Below are positions 53,847 to 61,854 of a DNA stretch of 64,000 nt, in pieces. The notes under the pieces are model-generated. The model saw only the letters and a list, made by a program, of their open reading frames with translations, ran no database searches and was not told the DNA's origin. Numbering within the stretch: position 1 is the stretch's first letter; the number at the start of each line of letters is the position of its first letter. Both the position numbers and the translations under genes were made by a program. Source of the DNA: Microbacteriaceae bacterium (GTDB lineage: Bacteria; Actinomycetota; Actinomycetes; Actinomycetales; Microbacteriaceae); contig JAODAT010000075.1 of assembly GCA_025463565.1 (NCBI GenBank), positions 51,802 to 115,801 on the forward strand, given 5' to 3'.

Positions 53847-54535
53847 ATGTTTTCCTCTTCCGCGTGAACGGGCTTGCCGGTCGGCTGCACCGAATCGTGT
53901 AGTGAACGAATCTGCCCAGCGATTCGCGCGCTGAATTCTTCTGCTGTTTCTCCATCAGCCTGCTGCATGGGCGCGCCGAATGCCACACAGACGGGCAGTC
54001 GGCCAGGTAACGGCCAGTTGACCCCACGCGGCATCGCCGTACTGGCGCCGATGAGCGCGATAGGCAGGATGGGCACACCCGCGGCGATCGAGAGTGCTGC
54101 CGCGCCGGCCTTGAACTTGCCCATCTCGCCGGTCTTCGACCGGCCTCCCTCGGGAAAGATGAGCAGCGGAACGCCGCGTTCGAGGAGCGCCTTCGACTGG
54201 CCGGCGCGCTTGCGCTCGGTGCCCCGCTCGATGGCGAAGGCGTTGAAGAACAGCGTGGTGAGCCATTTTCGCCACTGCACATCGAAGAAGTAGTCCGCTG
54301 CAGCTCCGGCGGCGAGATAGCGGGAGAGCCGTTTCGGAGTCGCGCCGATGACGAGCGGTGCGTCGAGGTGACTGGAGTGATTCGCGACGGCGATGAACGG
54401 CGCCTCGAGATCTTTGATGCGGTCGAGCCCGACCACGGTGACCGTCGCCAGCCGCCAGATCAGCGGGCGCAGCAGCCCGCGCTGTGCGACGAAACGCACG
54501 CTGGCCATCGCCGGCGAGGTGAAACGGTCCGCCAT
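53843..54535 (-). CDS. PlsC-type lysophospholipid or DHAP acyltransferase
   Basis: Membrane-associated acyltransferase of 230 residues. The catalytic H53-x4-D58 is in NHSSHLDAP, and the glycerol-phosphate motif is IFPEGGRSKTG. ATG 54533-54535 is the chosen start; the extension to 54916 overlaps the SDR gene. In an ether-lipid pathway it would acylate DHAP or the sn-2 position of 1-alkyl-glycerol phosphate; on sequence alone ordinary 1-acyl-glycerol-phosphate acyltransferase is equally possible. It lies between SDR (two-base gap) and alkyl-DHAP synthase-like genes (overlap). Confidence 0.88.
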   Translation of the reverse strand: MADRFTSPAMASVRFVAQRGLLRPLIWRLATVTVVGLDRIKDLEAPFIAVANHSSHLDAPLVIGATPKRLSRYLAAGAAADYFFDVQWRKWLTTLFFNAFAIERGTERKRAGQSKALLERGVPLLIFPEGGRSKTGEMGKFKAGAAALSIAAGVPILPIALIGASTAMPRGVNWPLPGRLPVCVAFGAPMQQADGETAEEFSARIAGQIRSLHDSVQPTGKPVHAEEENI

Positions 54536-54537
54536 CG

Positions 54538-55374
54538 TCAGTGCCCCTGCCCGCTCGTGCCCACCGCTGTGTTCGGATCGGTTGCCGCTGTCGTTTGCTC
54601 GGCATCCTCTCGGCGCGCTGAGGAAATCGCGCCCGAGATCGACCTGACGACACTCCGCGGCGCGTGCCGAACAAACCAGGTGACCGCCTTGTACCGAACA
54701 CTCGGTATGGAGATGACCCTGCCCCTGCGTGCGTCCCGCAGCGCCGTGCGCACCAGCGGCCCTGCGTCGATCCACATGATGCCCGGAATGGACCCGGTGC
54801 GGATGCCCGCGCGGGAATGGAATTCCGTGCGCACCCAGCCGGGTTCGAGCGCCGTCACGGTGACCCCCGTACCGCGGAGCTCGACCGCCAGCCCCTGGCT
54901 GTACGACCCTACCCACGCCTTGATCGACGAATACGACCCCATAGTGAGGTGGCCGGCCACGCTGGCCACGTTGATGATCGTGCCGTTCCCTCGGGATCGC
55001 ATGGCGCGACCGGCCGCCGCCCCGAGGATGAGCACCGCGCGCACCATCACGTCGAAGGCGTGCTCGTGCACCGAGGTGTCTTCGGACAGCAGGCTCGAGT
55101 GCACGCCGAATCCGGCGTTGTTCACCAGGATGTCGACGGGCTTGTCGGGGTCGGTTAGGCGCTTGGCGACCCGCAGAACGTCAGCACGGCTGGCAAGGTC
55201 CGCTGCGATCACCTCGACATGTATTCCCGAAGCCGCATGTAACGCGCTCGCGGTCTCGTCGAGCCGGGCACGATCACGCGCGACCAGCACGATGTCGTGC
55301 CCATCGGCCGCCAGCACCCGGGCGAATTCGGCGCCGATGCCGGAGGTGCCGCCCGTGATGAGAGCCGTTGCCAT
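54538..55374 (-). CDS. SDR oxidoreductase, candidate acyl/alkyl-DHAP reductase
   Basis: Classical SDR of 278 residues: TGGTSGIG at 8-15, NNAGFG, and the Y148-x3-K152 pair (YSSIK). The C-terminal part resembles mammalian DHRS7B/PexRAP-type SDRs that reduce acyl- or alkyl-DHAP, so this job is inferred from the neighbours. The ATG at 55372-55374 lies seven bases after a TAATGT -10 box, and no ribosome site is visible, so the mRNA looks leaderless. It is first of the leftward operon and divergent from the ferritin-like gene. Confidence 0.85.
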   Translation of the reverse strand: MATALITGGTSGIGAEFARVLAADGHDIVLVARDRARLDETASALHAASGIHVEVIAADLASRADVLRVAKRLTDPDKPVDILVNNAGFGVHSSLLSEDTSVHEHAFDVMVRAVLILGAAAGRAMRSRGNGTIINVASVAGHLTMGSYSSIKAWVGSYSQGLAVELRGTGVTVTALEPGWVRTEFHSRAGIRTGSIPGIMWIDAGPLVRTALRDARRGRVISIPSVRYKAVTWFVRHAPRSVVRSISGAISSARREDAEQTTAATDPNTAVGTSGQGH

Positions 55375-55381
55375 GAGCCAT

Positions 55382-55421
55382 ACATTACGCTACGGCCCCC
55401 GTAGCGGGAGTTCGGTAGAAT
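55382..55421. promoter_or_regulatory. Divergent promoters with shared palindromic operator
   Basis: The perfect palindrome CGCTACGG-CCC-CCGTAGCG is at 55388-55406. The leftward -10 TAATGT (55382-55387, minus strand) abuts it, so the palindrome fills the leftward spacer. The rightward -10 TAGAAT is at 55416-55421 and its -35 region lies inside the palindrome. One bound protein could silence both operons. GGAGG at 55447-55451 is the ribosome site of the rightward gene. Confidence 0.65.
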
Positions 55422-55460
55422 CATCCGATAGATCGACGAGTCCGACGGAGGTACAGGCGA

Positions 55461-56282
55461 ATGCCTGAGCAAAATGATGATGCGTCTCTGGACAGCATCA
55501 CTGCCGAGAGCATGGCGGCCCCGGCCGCCGACTTCGACGTGCGCGCCTTCGCCCGTACGGCGTCAGGCAACCATCGTGACGACCTGGACCTGTCCGCATA
55601 CGTCGACGCCCCCCTCAACCCGCAGACACTTCGGGCTCTCGCCTACCTTCGCGACATCGAGCGGGCGACGATGAGTCACCTCCGCGGCGTGCTGGTGACA
55701 GCCACCCACAAAGACGCAAGGGTCACCGCCTTTCTCACCACCTGGGCCTTCGAGAAGTTCTGGATCGCGGATGCGCTCGACGCCATCGTCGCCGCACACG
55801 ATGCGTCGGATGCCAAGCCCGAGACGGTGTTCCGCACGGCCGGCGAGCACACCATCCGCGAAGCGATCATCGGCAACATCATCGGCGTTCCGATGACCGC
55901 CGTGCACATGACCGAGGGCACCGTCGACGAGTGGCTGATGCAGGCCGCATACGCGCGCGTTGCCCAGCAGCAGCCGCATCACGAACTGGAGCGCACCATC
56001 ACCATGCTGCTCGAGGTGAAGGAGCGGCAGCTGCTCTTCTTCGAGGCGCAGTCCCGCTACCGGCTGCTGCACTCCCCCGGTTCGCGCTCCGTCACCCGTC
56101 GCAACCTGGCAAAGACCCCGTGGCCGATCGGCGCGAAGGCCCAGCCGAAGGCCGACACCCGGTTCTTCTACGAGTACCTGTTCCTGTCGTCCCCCGACAC
56201 CATCGCCACCCTCGATGCACGCATCGACACGCTTCCCGGGCAAGCCGGGCTGGGCCTCATCCGAAAGGCCGCAAAGCCATGA
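55461..56282 (+). CDS. Ferritin-like protein with degenerate di-iron site
   Basis: All-helical protein of 273 residues, paralogous to the ferritin-like gene at 58632 (alignable over most of its length, e.g. RDIERATMSHLRG against ADVEYHTVCYTRD). Two of six expected ligands remain (E67, E157). The others are K99, I102, K187 and Q190 where the paralogue has E77, H80, E171 and H174. It should not bind a di-iron centre. It may be a structural or regulatory partner of the active paralogue. First gene of the rightward operon, good ribosome site, four-base overlap with the reductase gene. Confidence 0.8.
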   Translation: MPEQNDDASLDSITAESMAAPAADFDVRAFARTASGNHRDDLDLSAYVDAPLNPQTLRALAYLRDIERATMSHLRGVLVTATHKDARVTAFLTTWAFEKFWIADALDAIVAAHDASDAKPETVFRTAGEHTIREAIIGNIIGVPMTAVHMTEGTVDEWLMQAAYARVAQQQPHHELERTITMLLEVKERQLLFFEAQSRYRLLHSPGSRSVTRRNLAKTPWPIGAKAQPKADTRFFYEYLFLSSPDTIATLDARIDTLPGQAGLGLIRKAAKP

Positions 56283-58642
56283 CCCCCACCCGACCGGCCA
56301 CCGCCAAGCAGGCTCCGGCGAAGTTCCTCACCAACGAACACGTCTTCCTCACCGGGGCGACCGGTTTCGTGGGCCAGGCCGTGCTCGAGCGACTGCTCTC
56401 GACCTACCCGGATACGCGCATCTCCATCTTGGTGCGCGGCAAGGGCAGCCAGACCGGCGAAGGCCGCCTGCAGAACCTGATGCGCAAGCCGGTGTTCAAG
56501 AACTGGATCGAGAAAGTGGGCGAGGCCACAGCGATGGCCGAGGTCGCGAAGCGGGTCAGCGTGGTCGAGGGCAGCCTCGGCAATGTCGGAACGCTTCCGA
56601 GCGACATCGACATCGTCATCCACGGCGCGTCGACCGTGTCGTTCGATCCGCCGATCGACGAAGCCTTCGACACGAACGTCGGCGGTGGCCTGGGTGTTTA
56701 TGGCGCACTGCTGAGTAGCGGCAGCGACCCGCACGTGGTGCACGTGTCGACCGCCTACGTGCAGGGCATCCGCAAGGGCATCGCGCCAGAGGCATCCCTG
56801 ACACACACCGTCGACTGGGAGACCGAGTACGCCGCCGCGAAGTCGGCACGCGAGCGGGTCGAGTTCGAATCCCGCCAGCCCGAGGCGCTGCGCGAGCAGC
56901 TGGCCAAGGCCCGCGCCCGGCATGGCAAGACCGGCCCCCAGGCGGTGTCCCAGTTCGCTGAGCTCGCTCGCCAGGACTGGGTTCGTGAGCGCCTGGTCGA
57001 CTACGGCCGCATGCGCGCCGAGAGCCTGGGCTGGACGGACGTCTACACGCTCACCAAGGCCTTCTCCGAGCGGGTCGCAGAGACCCGGTGGGCACAGGCC
57101 GGTCACCGGCTGTCCATCGTGCGCCCGTCGATCATCGAGAGCTCGCTCCACCACCCGTACCCGGGCTGGATCGACGGCTTCAAGGTGGCCGACCCGCTGA
57201 TCCTTGCATACGGACGCGGCCAGCTGCCCGACTTCCCGGGCCTCCCCGACAGCGTGCTCGACGTCATCCCCGTCGACTACGTCGTGAATGCGATCCTCGC
57301 CGCGGCGGCGACGACCGCCGACCCAGCCAACCCGAAGTATTACCACGTGAGTTCGGGCAAGACGAACCCGCTGCCGTTCCACAAGATGCACGAGCAGGTC
57401 TACGACTACTTCACGGCCAATCCGGTTCCCGACGCCAAGGGCGACATCCGTGTGCCCAAGTGGCGCTTCCCCGGTGGCCAGCGGGTCGAGCGGGAGCTCG
57501 CCAAGCGCGAGAACCAGGCCGATCGCGCCGAACGACTCATCTACCGCCTGCCGACAACACCGCGAACCCGCGGCTGGCTGGACAGGGTGAAGAGCGGCCA
57601 GCACGAGCTCGAGATCCTGCGCGGCTACACCAACCTGTATCGCGCGTACGTGCAGACGGAGATCATCTTCGACGACACGAACACGCGTGCGCTGAACGCG
57701 TCGATCCCCGCGAAGCTGCAGCTCGACCGCGGCTTCGACCTGACCGCCATCGACTGGGACGACTACCTGCAGAAGGTGCACTTCCCGGCGATCACCACCC
57801 TCACGCGCGCGTTCGCGAACCGTCCGCAGGCGAAGCCGAAGGGCGCCCAGCTGCTGCCAGCACGCACGGATGTTGTGGCGGTCTTCGACCTCGAGGGCAC
57901 GGTGCTCGAGTCCAACCTGGTCAAGCAGTACCTCCAGCTCTGGTCGAGCACGGTGCCGCGGGCGAAGGTCGCACACGACCTCGGCAACTTCGCGTTCTCG
58001 CTGCGCCGCTATGTGATGGCGGAGCGTCGAGACCGCGGTGAGTTCATCCGCACCTTCATGCGGCGGTACGAGGGCTTCAAGGTCTCCGACATCCAGCGCC
58101 AGGTGCGCGGGAGCTTCGGCAGGGCAATGATGCGCCGAGCGCTGCCCGAGGCACTGCAGCGCGTGCAGGAGCATCGCGCGGCCGGCCACCACACCATCCT
58201 CGTCACAGGCACGATCGACCTGATGGTGCAGCCCTTTCTTCCGTACTTCGACGAGGTGGTAGCCGGCAGCATGCACGAGGTGAACGGCGTGCTCACCGGC
58301 TACCTGGCCGATCCGCCGCTCGTCGATGAGGCCCGCGCTGCGTGGCTTCGCAACTACGCGGCGACCAACGACTACGACCTCTCGAAGTCTTACGGCTACG
58401 GCGACAGCCACGCGGACCTCGTCTGGCTTCAGCTCGTCGGCAACCCGACGGCCGTGAACCCCGACCTGCAGCTCTACCGTCATGCGCAGGAAAAGCGTTG
58501 GAACATCGTCGACTGGAAGAAGGGGGCCACCGTGCACCCATCGAGTGCGCCGGTCGTCTCCGAACTACCGTCGATCCCGAAAGGAAGTGACCAGGGGTCG
58601 GACGCCGCGTCTGACCGGGCCACGACATCCCATGGCGTTTGA
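56279..58642 (+). CDS. Fatty acyl-CoA reductase fused to HAD-IB domain
   Basis: Bifunctional protein of 787 residues. The N-terminal NAD(P)-binding male-sterility domain has TGATGFVG (25-32), and Y256-x3-K260 (YTLTK) as catalytic pair; it reduces acyl-CoA or acyl-ACP to aldehyde or alcohol. A sterile-type C-terminal region runs to about 520. A HAD-IB domain follows with DLEGT (537-541), ILVTGT and GYGDSHADL. The second nucleophile-motif acid is Glu, not Asp, so phosphatase activity may be weak or altered. ATGA overlap with the gene before and 11-base overlap with the gene after place all three in one operon. Confidence 0.88.
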   Translation: MTPTRPATAKQAPAKFLTNEHVFLTGATGFVGQAVLERLLSTYPDTRISILVRGKGSQTGEGRLQNLMRKPVFKNWIEKVGEATAMAEVAKRVSVVEGSLGNVGTLPSDIDIVIHGASTVSFDPPIDEAFDTNVGGGLGVYGALLSSGSDPHVVHVSTAYVQGIRKGIAPEASLTHTVDWETEYAAAKSARERVEFESRQPEALREQLAKARARHGKTGPQAVSQFAELARQDWVRERLVDYGRMRAESLGWTDVYTLTKAFSERVAETRWAQAGHRLSIVRPSIIESSLHHPYPGWIDGFKVADPLILAYGRGQLPDFPGLPDSVLDVIPVDYVVNAILAAAATTADPANPKYYHVSSGKTNPLPFHKMHEQVYDYFTANPVPDAKGDIRVPKWRFPGGQRVERELAKRENQADRAERLIYRLPTTPRTRGWLDRVKSGQHELEILRGYTNLYRAYVQTEIIFDDTNTRALNASIPAKLQLDRGFDLTAIDWDDYLQKVHFPAITTLTRAFANRPQAKPKGAQLLPARTDVVAVFDLEGTVLESNLVKQYLQLWSSTVPRAKVAHDLGNFAFSLRRYVMAERRDRGEFIRTFMRRYEGFKVSDIQRQVRGSFGRAMMRRALPEALQRVQEHRAAGHHTILVTGTIDLMVQPFLPYFDEVVAGSMHEVNGVLTGYLADPPLVDEARAAWLRNYAATNDYDLSKSYGYGDSHADLVWLQLVGNPTAVNPDLQLYRHAQEKRWNIVDWKKGATVHPSSAPVVSELPSIPKGSDQGSDAASDRATTSHGV

Positions 58643-59426
58643 TATTGACAAGTACACTGCGACCTCGGTCAGTGTGCACTGGGACGACCTCGATTTCGAT
58701 TCGTTCCGCGAGAACCCGCTGCCGGAGAGCTCGCTGCGCACGATTCGGTACATGGCCGACGTCGAATACCACACGGTCTGCTACACCCGCGACCTTCTGA
58801 CGACCCCTTCTCACAAGGAGCCCGAGGTCAGCGCGTTCATGACCATGTGGAACCGCGAGGAGTTCTGGCACGGCGAAGCCCTGTCTGAAGTGCTTAGCGC
58901 TCACGGGGTGCAGTTCGACTTCGACGAGCTGAAGGCCACACGCCTGAAGTTCGCCTGGCGCGACCGGCTCGACCCGATCAAGCAGGCATTGCTCGGACAC
59001 ATCGTCGGCAACGACTTCGTCGCCGTACATATGGCCTGGGGTGCCGCCAACGAGTGGTCAGCCATCACCGCATACAACCGCATGGCCGAGCTCGAAGAGA
59101 ACCCGACGCTGGCCGAGCTGCTGCGTCGCATCGCCAAGCAGGAGGCCCGCCACGTGGCGTTCTACACGTCGCAGGCTCGCGCCCGACTGGCGAAGTCCCG
59201 AAAGGCCCAGGTGCTTGCCCGCTTCGCGCTCTCGCACTTCTGGGCACCGGTCGGGTCGTCGATCATGGAGCGCGACGACGTGCAGCACATTATGGGTCAC
59301 CTGATGGGTGGCGAGGAGGGTCGTAAGGCGGCCCGTAAAATCGACGAGCACATCAGTGGTATGCCGGGTCTCTCGGGCCTGAAGATCGTCGAGGACTCGC
59401 TCATCAAGCTGGGCGTCGCGGCCTAA
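58632..59426 (+). CDS. Ferritin-like di-iron oxygenase or desaturase
   Basis: All-helical protein of 264 residues with a complete ligand set in the order seen in acyl-ACP desaturases and aldehyde-deformylating oxygenases: E45, E77-x2-H80, E141, E171-x2-H174. It should bind two irons and activate oxygen. Start ATG 58632 lies 11 bases inside the reductase gene. Possible reactions: desaturation of an ether lipid to a vinyl ether, fatty acid desaturation or hydroxylation, or deformylation of the aldehyde from the adjacent reductase. I cannot choose from sequence alone. It has a degenerate paralogue two genes upstream. Confidence 0.82.
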   Translation: MAFDIDKYTATSVSVHWDDLDFDSFRENPLPESSLRTIRYMADVEYHTVCYTRDLLTTPSHKEPEVSAFMTMWNREEFWHGEALSEVLSAHGVQFDFDELKATRLKFAWRDRLDPIKQALLGHIVGNDFVAVHMAWGAANEWSAITAYNRMAELEENPTLAELLRRIAKQEARHVAFYTSQARARLAKSRKAQVLARFALSHFWAPVGSSIMERDDVQHIMGHLMGGEEGRKAARKIDEHISGMPGLSGLKIVEDSLIKLGVAA

Positions 59427-59851
59427 ACATCGCCGACGAGACCGCGGAGCTCTTCGCGGAGTGCCGTCGGCCGCGACACCCGCGAGAAGAAGTCGGCATC
59501 GAGACCGCGGGCGATCGCGGTCGCCGCGGTCACCACCTCCCGGCCCGACGGCGTGACGGACAGCCGGATGACGCGGCCCTCCGGTCGACGCGCGACCAGG
59601 CCGCGGGCTTCCAGGCCACGCAGCACCTTGCTGGTCATCATCCGGTCGTTGCCGGAGAACTCGGCGATCTCCTGCTGCGTCGGCGCCGAGCCGGTCTTGC
59701 CGAGCCAGCTCGTCGCAGCGATGACGTCGAACTGGGTGGGCGTGAGATCGAGGTGTCGAAGCAGCACCCCGAGTTCGCGTCGCCAGCGCTGCGCGGCACG
59801 GCGCAGCCAGTAGCCGGGACTCGCGAGCGGACCGGCGGGCGGCTCAGTCAT
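59423..59851 (-). CDS. MarR family transcriptional regulator
   Basis: Winged-helix repressor of 142 residues. The DNA-binding segment SGNDRMMTSKVLRGLEARGLV and the wing RRPEGRVIRLSVT are clear. Relatives respond to phenolics or oxidants. Its stop overlaps the ferritin-like gene by four bases, convergently. A 16-bp palindrome of MarR type lies about 800 bases away upstream of an alcohol dehydrogenase and could be its target. Confidence 0.9.
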   Translation of the reverse strand: MTEPPAGPLASPGYWLRRAAQRWRRELGVLLRHLDLTPTQFDVIAATSWLGKTGSAPTQQEIAEFSGNDRMMTSKVLRGLEARGLVARRPEGRVIRLSVTPSGREVVTAATAIARGLDADFFSRVSRPTALREELRGLVGDV

Positions 59852-59867
59852 GCGCCATCATTGCCCC

Positions 59868-60215
59868 ATGCGAGATCTGCTCTTCGGCGATGTGCCCCTG
59901 GCCGAGTGGGCGGGCATATCGCCCGGTGAGCCGTGGAGCACATTCCGCGCGGCGGTGATCTGGGACGTTCCGGACCCCACGGTCGGCCCGCTCATCGACC
60001 GGGTGCTGATGGCCGGGGCCTCGGTACTGGCGCTGGCCGGCGTCTGGGATGGCGCGCGCCCCCCGCTCACGCCGGGACTTGCGCGAGTGAGCCTGCTGGT
60101 CACCGATGGACTGCATTTCGGTCAGGCCCCGCTCGACGCGCTGATGGGAGAGCCGACGGCCGGCCCGGTCTTCGCCGCTGGGCTCGACCTGATGCGCGAA
60201 CTCACTTCGCGCTAG
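59868..60215 (+). CDS. Hypothetical protein
   Basis: A 115-residue protein I do not recognise, rich in alanine, glycine and leucine and without cysteine. A middle segment, WDVPDPTVGPLIDRVLMAG, precedes a hydrophobic stretch SVLALAGVW. There is a GPTAGPVFAAGLDLM-like end. ATG 59868 is the chosen start. It lies between divergent marR and convergent SRPBCC, overlapping the latter by 14 bases. It may be non-functional or a small soluble protein. Confidence 0.5.
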   Translation: MRDLLFGDVPLAEWAGISPGEPWSTFRAAVIWDVPDPTVGPLIDRVLMAGASVLALAGVWDGARPPLTPGLARVSLLVTDGLHFGQAPLDALMGEPTAGPVFAAGLDLMRELTSR

Positions 60216-60639
60216 CCCGGCGGCGGGCCTCGGTCTCGAGCGCCGCGAAGGTGGACGGCGCCTCGGAACGGATGCCGCGAGCAAAGAACAGCCGGAACAG
60301 CACGCTCATCGGCCCGTACACTTCGTAACTCTTGGCGACGTGAACCGTACCATCACCGTCGTCGCGGATCCCATGCTCGATGACGAGACGCCCACCGGGG
60401 AGCGGGCACTCATTGGTCCAGCCGGTGATCGGATCGACCCGGGTGATGCGGAACGTCGATCCGGCCCGCGGACCGACCTGCTTCGAGAATCCGGTCACCC
60501 CTTCGGCGAACGGGCCGTCGATGGTGACTGCTTCTTCACGCGGATCCCACGACGGGTAGCTCACCATGTCGGTCCAGGTGTTCCAGATGCCCTGTGCGGT
60601 GCCGGTGAGAACAGCGGCGCAGTCGATGCGGTAGGTCAT
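60202..60639 (-). CDS. SRPBCC family protein
   Basis: START-like lipid- or ligand-binding protein of 145 residues. The N-terminus IDCAAVLTGTAQGIWNTWTD and the conserved SYPSWDPREEAV fit the Polyketide_cyc2/SRPBCC fold. Ligand unknown. ATG at 60637-60639 has GGAG-like AAGGAGAATG upstream. It is divergent from the alcohol dehydrogenase, with a strong palindrome between the two, so both may be co-regulated. Confidence 0.85.
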   Translation of the reverse strand: MTYRIDCAAVLTGTAQGIWNTWTDMVSYPSWDPREEAVTIDGPFAEGVTGFSKQVGPRAGSTFRITRVDPITGWTNECPLPGGRLVIEHGIRDDGDGTVHVAKSYEVYGPMSVLFRLFFARGIRSEAPSTFAALETEARRRASAK

Positions 60640-60653
60640 GATTCATTCTCCTT

Positions 60654-60669
60654 TGTTGTCGTGACAACA
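60654..60669. promoter_or_regulatory. MarR-type palindrome
   Basis: TGTTGTC-GT-GACAACA is a perfect 16-bp palindrome 15 bases upstream of the SRPBCC start and 67 bases upstream of the alcohol dehydrogenase start. The form resembles MarR operators. The nearby marR gene is the natural candidate regulator. Confidence 0.6.
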
Positions 60670-60735
60670 GTCAACGACCTACCACCGACATTCGGTGTTG
60701 TAGCGTGGAAACACGACGAGGATGGCGGGAGATCG

Positions 60736-61854
60736 ATGAAGATCACGGGAGCGGTGCTCGAGAGATCGGGCGCCGAGGCGCCATTCTCCGCCAGCCGCCC
60801 GCTCACCGTCAGCGAGCTCGAGCTCGACCCGCCCGGGCCCGGCGAACTGCTGGTGCGCGTCGAGGTCGCGGGGCTCTGCCACTCCGACCTGTCCGTGGTC
60901 GACGGCAACCGGGTGCGTCCGACCCCCATGCTGCTCGGGCACGAAGCCGCCGGAATCGTCGAGCAACTCGGGGACGGGGTGACCGACCTTCACCCCGGCG
61001 ACCGCGTCGTCATGACCTTCCTGCCGCGATGCGGAGACTGCGCCGGCTGCGCGACCGGGGGTCGCCTGCCCTGCGAGCGCGGCAGTGCGAGCAACAATGC
61101 CGGCACCCTGCTCGGAGGGGCGTCCCGACTGAGCCGGGACGGGCATCCGGTGTTCCACCACCTTGGCGTCTCGGCGTTTGCCGACTATGCCGTCGTGAAC
61201 CGGGCATCGGTCGTACGGGTGGATGCCGATATCCCCGCAGAGGTCGCCGCCCTGCTCGGCTGTGCGGTGCTCACAGGGGGCGGAGCCGTCATCAACGCAG
61301 CCCGGCCTCGGCCGGGTGACACGGTAATGGTGGTCGGGCTCGGCGGTGTCGGGCTCGCCGCGGTGCTCGTTGCCCTGGCCCTCGGACATCGGGTGATCGG
61401 CGTCGATGGAGTCCTCGAAAAGCTCGATGCCGCTAAGGCACTGGGGGCCGCCGAGGTCTACCTGCCCGACGAGCTCGGCGAGGTACGCGCGCCCATCGTG
61501 ATCGAGGCGGCAGGAAACGCCCGCGCCTTCGAGACGGCGGTGCGCGCCACCTCGCCCGGCGGCACCACCGTCACCGTGGGGTTGCCAGCACCGGACGCCA
61601 AATCATCGATCTCGCCGCTGCAGCTCACGGCGGAAGCTCGCACCATCATCGGCAGCTACCTCGGCTCAGCGCTGCCATCTCGCGACATCCCGCTCTTCGC
61701 TCAGCTCTGGCGCGAGGGACGGCTGCCGGTGGAGAAGCTCATCTCCGACCGGATCACCCTCGACCAGCTCAACGACGCCATGGACGCCCTGGCCGAAGGC
61801 AGGGCCCTGCGGCAGCTCATCGTGTTCACCCCGCCGGAAGGAACCAAACAATGA
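60736..61854 (+). CDS. Zinc-dependent alcohol dehydrogenase
   Basis: Medium-chain alcohol dehydrogenase of 372 residues. The catalytic zinc ligands are in AGLCHSDLSV and GHEAAG, and the structural zinc site is CGDCAGCATGGRLPC. The Rossmann loop is VVGLGGVGLAAVLVAL. It oxidises primary alcohols with NAD+, with broad or long-chain preference unknown. ATG 60736 has GGGAG upstream; the extension into the SRPBCC promoter is rejected. It is the first gene of an operon with ATGA and GTGA overlaps. Confidence 0.9.
   Translation: MKITGAVLERSGAEAPFSASRPLTVSELELDPPGPGELLVRVEVAGLCHSDLSVVDGNRVRPTPMLLGHEAAGIVEQLGDGVTDLHPGDRVVMTFLPRCGDCAGCATGGRLPCERGSASNNAGTLLGGASRLSRDGHPVFHHLGVSAFADYAVVNRASVVRVDADIPAEVAALLGCAVLTGGGAVINAARPRPGDTVMVVGLGGVGLAAVLVALALGHRVIGVDGVLEKLDAAKALGAAEVYLPDELGEVRAPIVIEAAGNARAFETAVRATSPGGTTVTVGLPAPDAKSSISPLQLTAEARTIIGSYLGSALPSRDIPLFAQLWREGRLPVEKLISDRITLDQLNDAMDALAEGRALRQLIVFTPPEGTKQ

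Noticed and set aside
55931..56278. Extended N-terminus of the acyl reductase into the ferritin-like gene
   Set aside because: The ATGA overlap at 56279 and the start of the Rossmann domain shortly after make the internal ATG the true start.
56168..58537. 789-codon frame opposite the acyl reductase-HAD gene
   Set aside because: The sense frame shows Rossmann, YxxxK and HAD motifs; this one shows none.
56279..59426. OleABCD-type olefin cluster
   Set aside because: There is no OleA thiolase-like, OleC ligase-like or beta-lactone synthetase-like gene in the window.
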